Source of the DNA: Candidatus Avimuribaculum pullicola
GTDB taxonomy: Bacteria > Bacteroidota > Bacteroidia > Bacteroidales > Muribaculaceae
NCBI GenBank assembly: GCA_018716295.1
Contig: DVKC01000048.1
Location: forward strand, 1 to 32,417
DNA length: 32,417 nucleotides
Direction of reading: 5' to 3'
Numbering within the stretch: the first letter of the stretch is position 1; each line of letters opens with the position of its first letter. This document shows, piece by piece, positions 1 to 7,649 of this stretch. The translations under genes and the position numbers were made by a program. The notes under the pieces were generated by a model that saw only the letters and a program-made list of their open reading frames with translations, was not told the origin of the DNA and did not search any database.

Positions 1-257
1 TTAACCGCAGCGTGGAGTGAGCGCAGCGAACGTAACCTGCGGAAAGGCAAATATATACACTAAGCGGCTTCGGAGATGCCGCACTATTGCTACAACTAAA
101 GTACGGCATCTCCGAAGCCGTAGTTCAAGGGGGATAAATACAGCAGGTTACGTTCGCTGCGCTCACTCCACGCTGCGGTTAAGCATAGTGCAGCCCCTCC
201 AGGGCAATTCTACATCTACTATTAAAACCCATTGGAGGGTAAATGAAAGAGCCGTGC
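1..257. repeat. MITE-like palindromic element, long form (left end outside window)
   Basis: The right terminal repeat GAAAGAGCCGTGC (245-257) is the reverse complement of the left end of the copy at 32098. The core is a nested perfect palindrome: 40-base arms at 1-40 and 143-182 are exact reverse complements, and inside them 17-base arms at 65-81 and 104-120 are also exact reverse complements. The part from 183 to 257 matches the copies at 9193-9264 and 32173-32235. No protein is encoded. The left terminal repeat and left target duplication lie before base 1, so the full length is unknown. Base pairing and shared ends are seen directly; mobility is inferred from the copy at 9108, which has a clean target duplication. 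Confidence 0.8.
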
Positions 258-374
258 GTGGGGAAGAAATAAATTCGAATAATTTGTATGTGTCGGAACT
301 TTGTCCCAACTTTGTCGCCGATTTGCAAAAGTGGAGTTTTGTAATCCTCATCGGAGGGCATGAAATCATATATG

Positions 375-421
375 CCGGATAAGATGACTGGGTAAAACCA
401 ATCAGCTTGTCCGGTTTTTTT
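375..421 (+). terminator. Intrinsic terminator-like hairpin upstream of the MATE gene
   Basis: CCGGATAAG (375-383) pairs with CTTGTCCGG (406-414) with one G-U pair. Partly paired inner arms extend the stem, and seven T follow (415-421). It lies about 80 bases before the MATE start at 504. It could end a transcript entering from the left, or act as an attenuator in the MATE leader. No known riboswitch was recognised in 258-374, which otherwise holds no supportable gene. Confidence 0.65.
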
Positions 422-490
422 CAGCCCAAACCGGGATAAAAAAACCTCTCTTGTCACATTTTGCGGCCTAATGGCCGCTTCGGGTTTAAT
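421..490. repeat. Short copy of the CATTTTGCGG-CTAATG palindromic repeat
   Basis: The stretch 457-487 matches the right arm of the foldback repeat at 2023-2052 and contains a perfect small hairpin, GCGGCC-TAAT-GGCCGC (463-478). A weaker counterpart of the left arm (AGCCCAAACCGGGAT) is at about 423-437. Further partial copies are at 26467-26500 and 31465-31482. It forms the immediate leader of the MATE gene at 504, so it may be transcribed with it. Confidence 0.5.
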
Positions 491-503
491 AATTAATTGA
501 CAG

Positions 504-1856
504 ATGAAAGATTTAGACCTCACTCAGGGCAGCGTACCTAAAGTATTGATGCAATTTGCAGTACCTTTCCTTATTGCCAATGTGCTTCAAGCACTGTATG
601 GCGGAGCCGACTTGTTTGTAGTCGGACGTTACGACGATGCCGCAAGTGTCGCAGGTGTGGCTATCGGCAGCCAAGTGATGCAAACAATCACTGGCATAAT
701 CCTTGGGCTGACGACGAGCATAACCATATTGATAGCAATGTCAACCGGGGCAAAAGACGACAAGCGCACGGCCGACACCATAGGGACATCGGTGCTTTTC
801 TTCGTTATAGCTGGTATTGCACTGACCGTGATAATGATACTATTGCACAAGCATATAGCCACCTTGATGCACACGCCCGCCGAAGCCATGACCGACACGC
901 TCCACTACATAATCGTGTGCGCGGCAGGAATTCCATTCATCATGGGCTATAACGTGGTGTGCGGCATCTTGCGTGGACTGGGCGACTCACGCTCGCCGCT
1001 ATACTTCGTTGCCATCGCATGTGCCATCAACATAGCACTCGACTTCCTGCTTGTAGGGCACTTCGGGCTAAGAGCTGCCGGCGCAGCCATAGCCACAGTG
1101 CTTTCGCAAGGGGTCAGCTTTTTCGCCGCCCTGTGGTTCCTGTATCGCAAGGGATTCAAGTTTGAATTTGGCTGGCGCAATATACATCTCGACAAATCAA
1201 TATCGCGACGCATAGTCACATTAGGCTCACCCATAGCTTTGCAAGACGCGCTAATCAATGTGTCGTTCCTCATCATCACAGTCATTGTCAACATGATGGG
1301 AGTGGTGGCTTCGGCATCGCTCGGCGTGGTCGAGAAAATAATAGTATTCGCCATGCTGCCGCTCACGGCAGTATCATCGGCAGTGGCAACAATGACGGCA
1401 CAAAATTATGGCGCAGGCGAGGTGCAACGCATGAACCGCTGCCTGTATTATGGCATAGCAATGGCTTTGGTATTCGGAGCGACATTCTGCATTTATGCAC
1501 AATTCCTGCCGGCGACACTTACTGGCATTTTCACTACCGACCCTGCTGTGATAGAAATGGCTTCGGGCTACCTGCGTGGCTACAGCATCGACTGCATAAT
1601 GGTGAGTTTCGTGTTCTGCTTCAACGCCTACTTCAGCGGGCAAGGCAATTCATTGTTCCCGATGATACACAGCCTAATCGCCACTTTCCTGTTCCGCATA
1701 CCGCTGTCGTTCCTATGCGGCTGGCTCGACACTACCGACCTTGTGCTTATGGGATATGCGCCCCCGCTGTCAACAGCCGTTTCACTTGTAATATGCTTCT
1801 GGTACTTGCACATCAACAACCAGCGACTTCGTGCCAAATATCCACTGCGGCACTAA
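504..1856 (+). CDS. MATE family efflux transporter
   Basis: The 450-residue product is a polytopic inner-membrane protein of the usual MATE length, with about 12 predicted membrane segments in two similar halves. The N-terminus has the family layout: a short polar start, then a first helix beginning near KVLMQFAVPFLIANVLQALYGG and a DLFVVGRY stretch. The second half starts near residue 235 (SRRIVTLGSPIALQDALINV). MATE proteins export cationic drugs, metabolites or flavin-like compounds in exchange for Na+ or H+; the substrate cannot be read from sequence. The ATG at 504 follows an AT-rich leader with no Shine-Dalgarno site. The gene appears monocistronic and converges on the flippase gene across a foldback repeat. 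Confidence 0.93.
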   Translation: MKDLDLTQGSVPKVLMQFAVPFLIANVLQALYGGADLFVVGRYDDAASVAGVAIGSQVMQTITGIILGLTTSITILIAMSTGAKDDKRTADTIGTSVLFFVIAGIALTVIMILLHKHIATLMHTPAEAMTDTLHYIIVCAAGIPFIMGYNVVCGILRGLGDSRSPLYFVAIACAINIALDFLLVGHFGLRAAGAAIATVLSQGVSFFAALWFLYRKGFKFEFGWRNIHLDKSISRRIVTLGSPIALQDALINVSFLIITVIVNMMGVVASASLGVVEKIIVFAMLPLTAVSSAVATMTAQNYGAGEVQRMNRCLYYGIAMALVFGATFCIYAQFLPATLTGIFTTDPAVIEMASGYLRGYSIDCIMVSFVFCFNAYFSGQGNSLFPMIHSLIATFLFRIPLSFLCGWLDTTDLVLMGYAPPLSTAVSLVICFWYLHINNQRLRAKYPLRH

Positions 1857-1862
1857 CGCTTC

Positions 1863-2052
1863 AACCCAAATCGGTCATTAGATTTTGGTCGAGTTGTACA
1901 CTTATGTTTGTCGGATTGCTTTTTGCCACGGCCGAAGGCGTAGCGGGCTACGTCGAGGCGGGGCGGAAAGCAAGACGGCTGACAGAAGTGTGCAAAACGA
2001 CCAAAGAGCTTTAAATTTTCCCCATTTTGCGGTCTAATGACCGATTTGGGTT
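1863..2052. repeat. 190-bp foldback repeat between convergent genes
   Basis: Perfect 20-base terminal arms at 1863-1882 and 2033-2052 are reverse complements. The inner sequence is also self-complementary with mismatches: about 1884-1925 pairs with 1965-2012, and a central hairpin GCGTAGC-GGG-CTACGTC lies near 1939-1955. Partial arms recur at 421-490, 26467-26500 and 31465-31482. The arm also resembles the sub-terminal sequence of the MITE copies (AACTCAAATCGTCTTTAGA at 9126-9144). The right arm lies inside the 3' end of the flippase gene. As RNA it would fold from either strand and could end both convergent transcripts. Confidence 0.75.
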
Positions 2053-3489
2053 CAATTGGCGGCGCATGGCAATGACACCCACGACAATGGCAATAACAGA
2101 TATCACCACGGCTATCCACAACAACCCTGCCTGCATAGCCACCACCGATGCCACGGCCATCACCACGGCATAAACCGACATTGCCACTGTGCTACGGTGG
2201 AACGTGAGCTTGAATTTGCCAAAATATACCACACCGACAATCAACGTATAGAGCATGTACCACACCACATACGACACTCCAAGCCCATCAAGCCCCGCAT
2301 AGCCATAGAACACGATGTTCAACAATATGCCCGACAACGAGCTTAAGCTCTCGGTGACGAGGTAGGTAATCCCCCTGCCCTTGGCAATTATCACATAGGC
2401 CATGCACCACGATATAGCCTGGAACACTATGCCCACACTGGCGTATGAAATAAACGGAATTATGGCACGGAAATCATCGGAGTAAAGCAGGTCAACAGCC
2501 ACCTGCCTCAACAACACGAAAAGCGTAATGACAGGGACAAGCACCGTGAGCGAAATGTTGATTTCCTGGCTCACAAACAGCCTTGTGCGCCACCGGCTAT
2601 GGCACACCTTTGCAAGACGAGGGTAATACTCAGTACCTATGGCCATGAAAATCAAGGCGGCATAACGGTTTACGAGCGTATAACCAGCTTGGTAATATCC
2701 CACTACCGTTGTTCCCGATGTGTGATTGAGATAAGCAATGAAAATATAAGAAGCGAGCAACGACAGGAACACGCTAAGCGTCATAAAAAAGCCAAGGCGC
2801 ACAAATCCTGCACCTTGAGTTACCACGCCTTGCAACGACAGGTTGACGGCAATGTCGCGATACTCCTTGTTGCGCAAACGCCACGAGAAAAAAGCCCCGG
2901 CGGCAAAATATGCAATAATCGACGGTACTATGCTATCCTCGCGCATGAAGTAAAAGAGCGGGACTGAAACCAAAAGCCCCGTAGCCACGCTGTACACCCC
3001 CACTTGTGCCAACTGCCGCAACCGCCGTGTGCCTTGCAGGATTGATTGCTCGCAATTGGTAAGAGCATTGAACATCACCACCACCGACAAGGCTATGAAA
3101 CCCCAAATGTGGTCACTGTCGCCAAAAGTCCACCGGCTCAACAGCGGCGATGCCACAAGCGTGACGAATGCCGCCACGATACCCAACGCCCATGTCCAGC
3201 GGCGCACTACAGCCAAGATTTCGGCCACCCGTTGGCGGCTGCCACGTTCCACCTCGATTGAAATGTCGCGCACACTGCTACTGCGTATGCCCAAGTTCGA
3301 CAGATTGTTGATCATGTCGATAGCTGAATTATACAACCCGAATAGACCTATTCCCACAGGGCCAATCAACACAGCTACCAGCTTAATGCGCACTATCGAA
3401 CACAACACAGATAGCACTTGAACGCCCCCGAAGACGCTCATGGCCTTGACTATCTGCCTCGATAAAGGATTTTTGCCTCCAACAGCCAT
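2011..3489 (-). CDS. Polysaccharide (O-antigen/lipid-linked sugar) flippase, Wzx/MATE-like
   Basis: The 492-residue integral membrane protein has about 12-14 hydrophobic segments, an N-terminus of the Wzx/RfbX type (SRQIVKAMSVFGGVQVLSVL) and a basic cytoplasmic region (SSSVRDISIEVERGSRQRV). Members flip undecaprenyl-linked oligosaccharides across the inner membrane. It starts 7 bases after the envC-like gene ends and closes the TPR-DUF4292-EnvC operon, which suggests a cell-envelope role, though no glycosyltransferase is nearby. The last 13 residues, from NPNRSL to GKI, are encoded inside the foldback repeat arm, so the original C-terminus was probably replaced. Confidence 0.88.
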   Translation of the reverse strand: MAVGGKNPLSRQIVKAMSVFGGVQVLSVLCSIVRIKLVAVLIGPVGIGLFGLYNSAIDMINNLSNLGIRSSSVRDISIEVERGSRQRVAEILAVVRRWTWALGIVAAFVTLVASPLLSRWTFGDSDHIWGFIALSVVVMFNALTNCEQSILQGTRRLRQLAQVGVYSVATGLLVSVPLFYFMREDSIVPSIIAYFAAGAFFSWRLRNKEYRDIAVNLSLQGVVTQGAGFVRLGFFMTLSVFLSLLASYIFIAYLNHTSGTTVVGYYQAGYTLVNRYAALIFMAIGTEYYPRLAKVCHSRWRTRLFVSQEINISLTVLVPVITLFVLLRQVAVDLLYSDDFRAIIPFISYASVGIVFQAISWCMAYVIIAKGRGITYLVTESLSSLSGILLNIVFYGYAGLDGLGVSYVVWYMLYTLIVGVVYFGKFKLTFHRSTVAMSVYAVVMAVASVVAMQAGLLWIAVVISVIAIVVGVIAMRRQLNPNRSLDRKMGKI

Positions 3490-3496
3490 GGCTAAT

Positions 3497-4864
3497 CTAT
3501 TTTACCCACTGCAATGGGTCGAGCTTGTCACGTTCCTTGCGCACCTCGAAGTGCAGTATGGTGCGTCCGCCATCGTCGGAGTCGGAGAACACCTTGCCGA
3601 TTGCTTCGCCAGCCTTCAAAGTGTCGCCTGTCGAAACATATATTTCACTCAAGTTGACATAGATCGACAAATACTCGCCATGCCGCAATATCACTACCGT
3701 GTGATAACCATCTTGCGGGAACACTGCCGAAACCTTGCCATCAAATATGGCACGTGCTATGGCACCAGGCTGCGCCTCGATATCTATACCGTTGTTGTTT
3801 ACTTTCACATACTTCAAACTCGGATGTCGATGCTGTCCGAATGTACCTACCACCTTATAATCACCTGTTACAGGGAAAAGCAATCGGCCCTTGTTGCTTG
3901 CAAACGACCCCTTGAACGTGCGTTCGGCTGGCGGCAAAGTTGGCACAACAGGCCTGGTTTCTTCCTGCCGCGGAGGCTGTGGTTCCTCCTTTGGCTCTTT
4001 TTTGGGAGGCACGACTTCACCCTCATCTTGCGCCACTGGTTGCTGTTGGCGAGCTTCGGCAGCCGCACGTTGCTCGGCTTCACGGCGGCGGCGTTCTTCC
4101 TCGGCGGCACGGCGACGCTCTTCTTCAGCAGCACGACGCTGTTCCTCGGCAATCAATCGATCAAGCTCACGGTCGAGGGCATCGGCTTGCCGCTGTTGTT
4201 CGGCGAGCGTAGCACGCAATTGCTTCTCCTGACGGCGCAACTGGGCAAGCATGTCGTTTTGCTGCCCACGCTGCGTTTCAAGTTCCAATTTTGCACGTTG
4301 TTGCGCTGTCAGATTATTTGATTTCTGTTTCTTCAAGTTCTCCAAATGGGCTTTTTCGGCCTCAAGCAATTTCACTTGGTCGCTGATTTCGGCAGCATTA
4401 CGCTCACGCCACTTCTTGAACTGCTTCAAATAGCGCATACGACGATATCCCTCATGGAACGAACTTGCCGAAAAGACAAACATAAGACGGTCGAACGACG
4501 ATGAATGTGAATGCATCGAGCGCACGGCGTTGGCATACGAGTTGCGCAACTTGGCGAGCCGTTCGTTGATGCTGTTTATCGAGTCGTTCACTACATTTAC
4601 TTGCCTGTTGATGCTGTCGAGCTGTGCGTTAAGCGAGCTAATCAACCTTTCTTGCGCCTTGATATCGGCTTCGATTGAACGCAGCGTGTTTAACTGGCTG
4701 TTAATCTTCTTCTTGTTACTGTCTATTTGCGACGATGTACGCTTTATTTGTTCCTGCTTCTCGGTTTTCTGTCGGCGAACGTCGCCCATGTCTGACGTTT
4801 GCGCCGATGCCACCAGCGCCGATGCCGCCAACATGATTACAATGAGAAACCTGACTATATACAT
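3497..4864 (-). CDS. envC: EnvC-like murein hydrolase activator (degenerate LytM/M23 domain)
   Basis: The protein has 455 residues: a signal peptide (about 1-21, ending ASAQ), long coiled-coil segments (about 25-250, rich in K, Q, R and E, with a tract of repeated RRAAEEERRR), a proline/glutamate linker, and a C-terminal LytM domain (about 330-455). In catalytic M23 enzymes zinc is bound by H and D in the HxGxD region and by the HxH motif. Here the first His is Asn (VNNNGIDIEA), the usual YxHL is YVNL, and HxH is ILHFEV. This pattern of lost ligands resembles E. coli EnvC, which activates amidases instead of cutting peptidoglycan. It is third in its operon, 9 bases after the DUF4292 gene. Confidence 0.85.
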   Translation of the reverse strand: MYIVRFLIVIMLAASALVASAQTSDMGDVRRQKTEKQEQIKRTSSQIDSNKKKINSQLNTLRSIEADIKAQERLISSLNAQLDSINRQVNVVNDSINSINERLAKLRNSYANAVRSMHSHSSSFDRLMFVFSASSFHEGYRRMRYLKQFKKWRERNAAEISDQVKLLEAEKAHLENLKKQKSNNLTAQQRAKLELETQRGQQNDMLAQLRRQEKQLRATLAEQQRQADALDRELDRLIAEEQRRAAEEERRRAAEEERRRREAEQRAAAEARQQQPVAQDEGEVVPPKKEPKEEPQPPRQEETRPVVPTLPPAERTFKGSFASNKGRLLFPVTGDYKVVGTFGQHRHPSLKYVKVNNNGIDIEAQPGAIARAIFDGKVSAVFPQDGYHTVVILRHGEYLSIYVNLSEIYVSTGDTLKAGEAIGKVFSDSDDGGRTILHFEVRKERDKLDPLQWVK

Positions 4865-4873
4865 AAATTTCTT

Positions 4874-5689
4874 TTAATAAAATTTACTATTGAATTGTTG
4901 TAACAATGCGTAGGCCTCTATGCGGCTGTACCCCGAGGGTATCGACAGCTTGTCATCGACCTGCTTGTTCCACATTATGCTCGATGGCGAATATTCGGCC
5001 TGCATATTTATCCTGTAATCGCGTGAGCGTGATATAATCGACAATGATGTGGCCACTATGCCGAAATCAGTTTCGATATAATCGTCATATCCTGTGCTAC
5101 ACGATGCAAGCCCGTCGCTACGCACTGCCACCATTGCATCGAGCAAATTGAAACAGTCAAACGAGAAACTGAACGTCGCCCCATCGTCAGCGATTATCGA
5201 TGTAGAAAAGTCGCCATACTCGTCCACTTCGCCCACCCTCGCTTCATTGCCAGTGGCAAAAGTGCGGCACAGCAGCACATCTTGCAAGTTGCCGAGCGAA
5301 ACTGGCAACCCTGCTGTGAACACGGCTGGGACATCGGCCACATAACACTTGTTAATCTTGTCAATTATATAAAGGCTATCGGGAGTGATGAATATCCGCC
5401 CGCCCTCGATACCCATGCCTCCACGCAACGAGATGAGTATGTAACGGTCACGCACCATGCGCATCTGCATCGATGCCGACATTTCCTCGCCTCCCGCGAT
5501 AGCAAATCGCCCTTTGGCCGAAAACGTCTGCCAATCTACTTGCCGGTCGGCAATCGACTTGACTCGTTGCGCCGCAGGACGCTGGTCGGCAACCAGCTGC
5601 ACGGCACGATAGCCTTCGACAGCTGTGCGGCACGTCGATAGCCCCACAATCGACAACAGTAGCAATAATATGTAACAGCAGCGCGACAT
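4874..5689 (-). CDS. DUF4292 family outer-membrane lipoprotein
   Basis: The ATG at 5689 gives a 271-residue protein starting MSRCCYILLLLLSIVGLSTC, a lipoprotein signal with lipobox LSTC. An upstream in-frame start (5812) lies inside the TPR gene and would hide the signal. The mature part is beta-rich (FSAKGRFAIAGGEEMSASMQMRMVRDRYI), as in the DUF4292 family, which is distantly LolB/LppX-like. The family has no proven reaction; a role in lipid or lipoprotein handling is inference. It begins 22 bases after the TPR gene and ends 9 bases before the envC-like gene, an order I recall as common in Bacteroidales. Confidence 0.85.
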   Translation of the reverse strand: MSRCCYILLLLLSIVGLSTCRTAVEGYRAVQLVADQRPAAQRVKSIADRQVDWQTFSAKGRFAIAGGEEMSASMQMRMVRDRYILISLRGGMGIEGGRIFITPDSLYIIDKINKCYVADVPAVFTAGLPVSLGNLQDVLLCRTFATGNEARVGEVDEYGDFSTSIIADDGATFSFSFDCFNLLDAMVAVRSDGLASCSTGYDDYIETDFGIVATSLSIISRSRDYRINMQAEYSPSSIMWNKQVDDKLSIPSGYSRIEAYALLQQFNSKFY

Positions 5690-5711
5690 GGCAAATGTGA
5701 ACTGGATAGTT

Positions 5712-7454
5712 TTATTCGTTGAAATAAGTACGGTTTTCAACCTTCCGCCGCAATATTTCCGACTCGGGGTTAAGTTCAAGTGCCCGTTCCCAATTCTCCA
5801 CGGCCTCGTCAAAGCGACCGTTCATAAACAATATGTCGCCATAATGCTCAATGATTTCAGCAGTATCTTCTTCGCTATATTCAATAGCTTTCTCGATATA
5901 GGCAAGTGCCAATTTATATTCTTTCTTGCGGAAAAAGACCCATGCGTATGTATCAAGCACCGTGGCACTCTCTGGCTCCTCTTTAACCGCTTGCGCACTC
6001 AGACGCTCGGCGCGGTCAAGGTCGATATTCCTCACTGCGAGGAAATAGGCCAGGTTATTCATCACAAGCGAGTTGCCGGGATCGAGTTTCAACGCTTCTT
6101 CATAGCAATTGATAGCCCGGGTGGTGTCGTTGAGTGCACTATACGCGTCGCCCATGCCGCCCATCAGGCTGGAACGCAGCACGTAATCGGTCGAGTCGGC
6201 AAGTTCCAATGCCTTGCGATATGAGCCAAGAGCCTTGTCATAATCTTTCACCTGATAATATATCGGGGCGACATAAGTATAAAGTTCCACACTGTCGGGG
6301 TTATATTCTATCGCCTTTTGGGCATCACCGACAGCCTTGGTGTAATCTTCGGCCATGATATCGAGAAACAAAAGCCGCATCCAATTATTGGCACTCGACG
6401 GGTCGATGTCGGTCACATATTCCATCTGCTCGATGGCACGCTCATAATTATTCTGAGTGAAGAAATATTGGCTATACAGCTCATGAATGGCCTTTTCGTG
6501 AGGATGCTGCGAAAGCAGCACATCAAACAAGTTCTCGGCGCGTTGCGACGAGTCGCGCTCGGCAATCATCTGCCTCACATAGTCGGTAAGCACCTCCACC
6601 TTGTTGGCCACATCGAGGTTTTTGCTCACGAGCGCATGGTAAATCTGCCTGTCATAGTTCACCGAGTCGCCTTGGTTATAGAACAACTGCGCCTTTGTCA
6701 GGTAAGTCATGCCATTCTCAGGGTCGAGCTGCTGTGCACGGTCGATATACTTCATTGCGCTATCGTTCTGCTCCACTTGCATCAGCACAGTGCCAAGCAG
6801 CAAGTTATAAGTAGCATTGTCGGGGGCTGTCTGGAAAAGGCGGCGACCCTCGCCTATGATACCTGCGGTGTCGTTAAGTGTCATGTAGAAATTTATCTTG
6901 CGCAACGACAAGTTTAGCGATTTGCCACTATACGTTTCGAGTGTGTCGTAGGTTGCAATCGCCTCACGAAATTGCCCGTTACGGGCGTATGCATTGGCGA
7001 GCATGGCCCGCACTTCAAGTTTGCCGGGGAAAAGCTTCACAAGCGTGTCGAGAATACCCACAGCCTCCTCGTCGTGCCCCAATCGGCTTGCCACGTTGGC
7101 ATACACAAGGGACTCGTCGTAGTCTGTCGGCTTGGCATCAAAATGCTCCTTCATCAACCTGTAACCCTCTTCGGCCACGTCACGGGTCGAATTCCCCATA
7201 GTTACATAACAAAAACCGAGGTAATAAGAAATCACACTATTGTTTGGATCAAGCTGGTGGGCATACCTCAACAATTCAAAAAAAGCATCGACATTGTTGC
7301 GTTCCCTTTGCCTCAAGGCTTCATAGTAGGCAAAACTGGCCTTACGGCGGTCGTTATCCGACGTCGTTTCATTTTTCGAGGCGTGCGACACAGCCGTTGG
7401 CAGCACTGCCATCACCATCATAATGGATATTATGCCGAAAACAAATCGCTTCAC
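5712..7454 (-). CDS. Secreted tetratricopeptide-repeat protein
   Basis: The 580-residue product consists of a signal peptide and many TPR units over most of its length. Examples are DAFFELLRYAHQLDPNNSV, the A-ALSYR-like unit around DKALGSYRKALELADS, and INCYEEALKLDPGNSL. TPR arrays are protein-interaction scaffolds. I prefer the GTG start at 7454, giving MKRFVFGIISIMMVMAV, a normal signal peptide; a TTG at 7478 would add eight residues. The promoter box at 7492-7499 favours the shorter form. It heads the operon TPR, DUF4292, EnvC-like, flippase (gaps 22, 9 and 7 bases), so it probably acts in the periplasm or outer membrane on envelope assembly. Confidence 0.88.
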   Translation of the reverse strand: MKRFVFGIISIMMVMAVLPTAVSHASKNETTSDNDRRKASFAYYEALRQRERNNVDAFFELLRYAHQLDPNNSVISYYLGFCYVTMGNSTRDVAEEGYRLMKEHFDAKPTDYDESLVYANVASRLGHDEEAVGILDTLVKLFPGKLEVRAMLANAYARNGQFREAIATYDTLETYSGKSLNLSLRKINFYMTLNDTAGIIGEGRRLFQTAPDNATYNLLLGTVLMQVEQNDSAMKYIDRAQQLDPENGMTYLTKAQLFYNQGDSVNYDRQIYHALVSKNLDVANKVEVLTDYVRQMIAERDSSQRAENLFDVLLSQHPHEKAIHELYSQYFFTQNNYERAIEQMEYVTDIDPSSANNWMRLLFLDIMAEDYTKAVGDAQKAIEYNPDSVELYTYVAPIYYQVKDYDKALGSYRKALELADSTDYVLRSSLMGGMGDAYSALNDTTRAINCYEEALKLDPGNSLVMNNLAYFLAVRNIDLDRAERLSAQAVKEEPESATVLDTYAWVFFRKKEYKLALAYIEKAIEYSEEDTAEIIEHYGDILFMNGRFDEAVENWERALELNPESEILRRKVENRTYFNE

Positions 7455-7491
7455 TATAATAATTGCTTTAAATTTCAAGTATTCACCACCC

Positions 7492-7523
7492 CATATTTAG
7501 GGCAATATATTCAAACTTGCAAA
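7492..7523 (-). promoter_or_regulatory. Bacteroidetes-type promoter for the TPR-DUF4292-EnvC-flippase operon
   Basis: Read on the minus strand, TTTG (7523-7520) is followed by exactly 20 bases and then TAAATATG (7499-7492), one mismatch from TAnnTTTG. The predicted transcript start is about 7487, giving a 5' leader of roughly 30 bases before the GTG at 7454. Confidence 0.5.
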
Positions 7524-7574
7524 ATAAGCACATTTTTTTGTGAGTTACGCCCATTTTCAAAGCAAAAAAATTAT

Positions 7575-7640
7575 AGAAGCTGTTTAAAATATGCAACACG
7601 CCGATGTGGGAAATCTCAACCGTGCTTTTTAACAGCTTCT
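7575..7640 (-). terminator. Terminator hairpin after dut-acetyltransferase unit
   Basis: AGAAGCTGTTTAAAA (7575-7589) and TTTTTAACAGCTTCT (7626-7640) are reverse complements except for one position. On the minus strand the stem is followed by CTATAATTTTTTTGC, a T-rich tail. It lies 10 bases beyond the stop of the GNAT-like gene. The same AGAAGCTGTTT motif occurs singly at 26589. Confidence 0.65.
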
Positions 7641-7649
7641 CTACAAGAG

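Noticed and set aside
258..374. Known riboswitch upstream of the MATE gene
   Set aside because: No conserved core of TPP, guanidine, preQ1 or similar classes was found; only a terminator-like hairpin is supportable.
17..382. A 121-codon plus-strand open frame at the left edge
   Set aside because: It runs through both arms of the MITE palindrome and ends in the terminator stem; the amino-acid sequence is low-quality translation of repeat DNA.
4874..5812. Upstream start (5812) for the DUF4292 lipoprotein
   Set aside because: It would overlap the TPR gene by about 100 bases and place 41 residues before an otherwise textbook lipoprotein signal.
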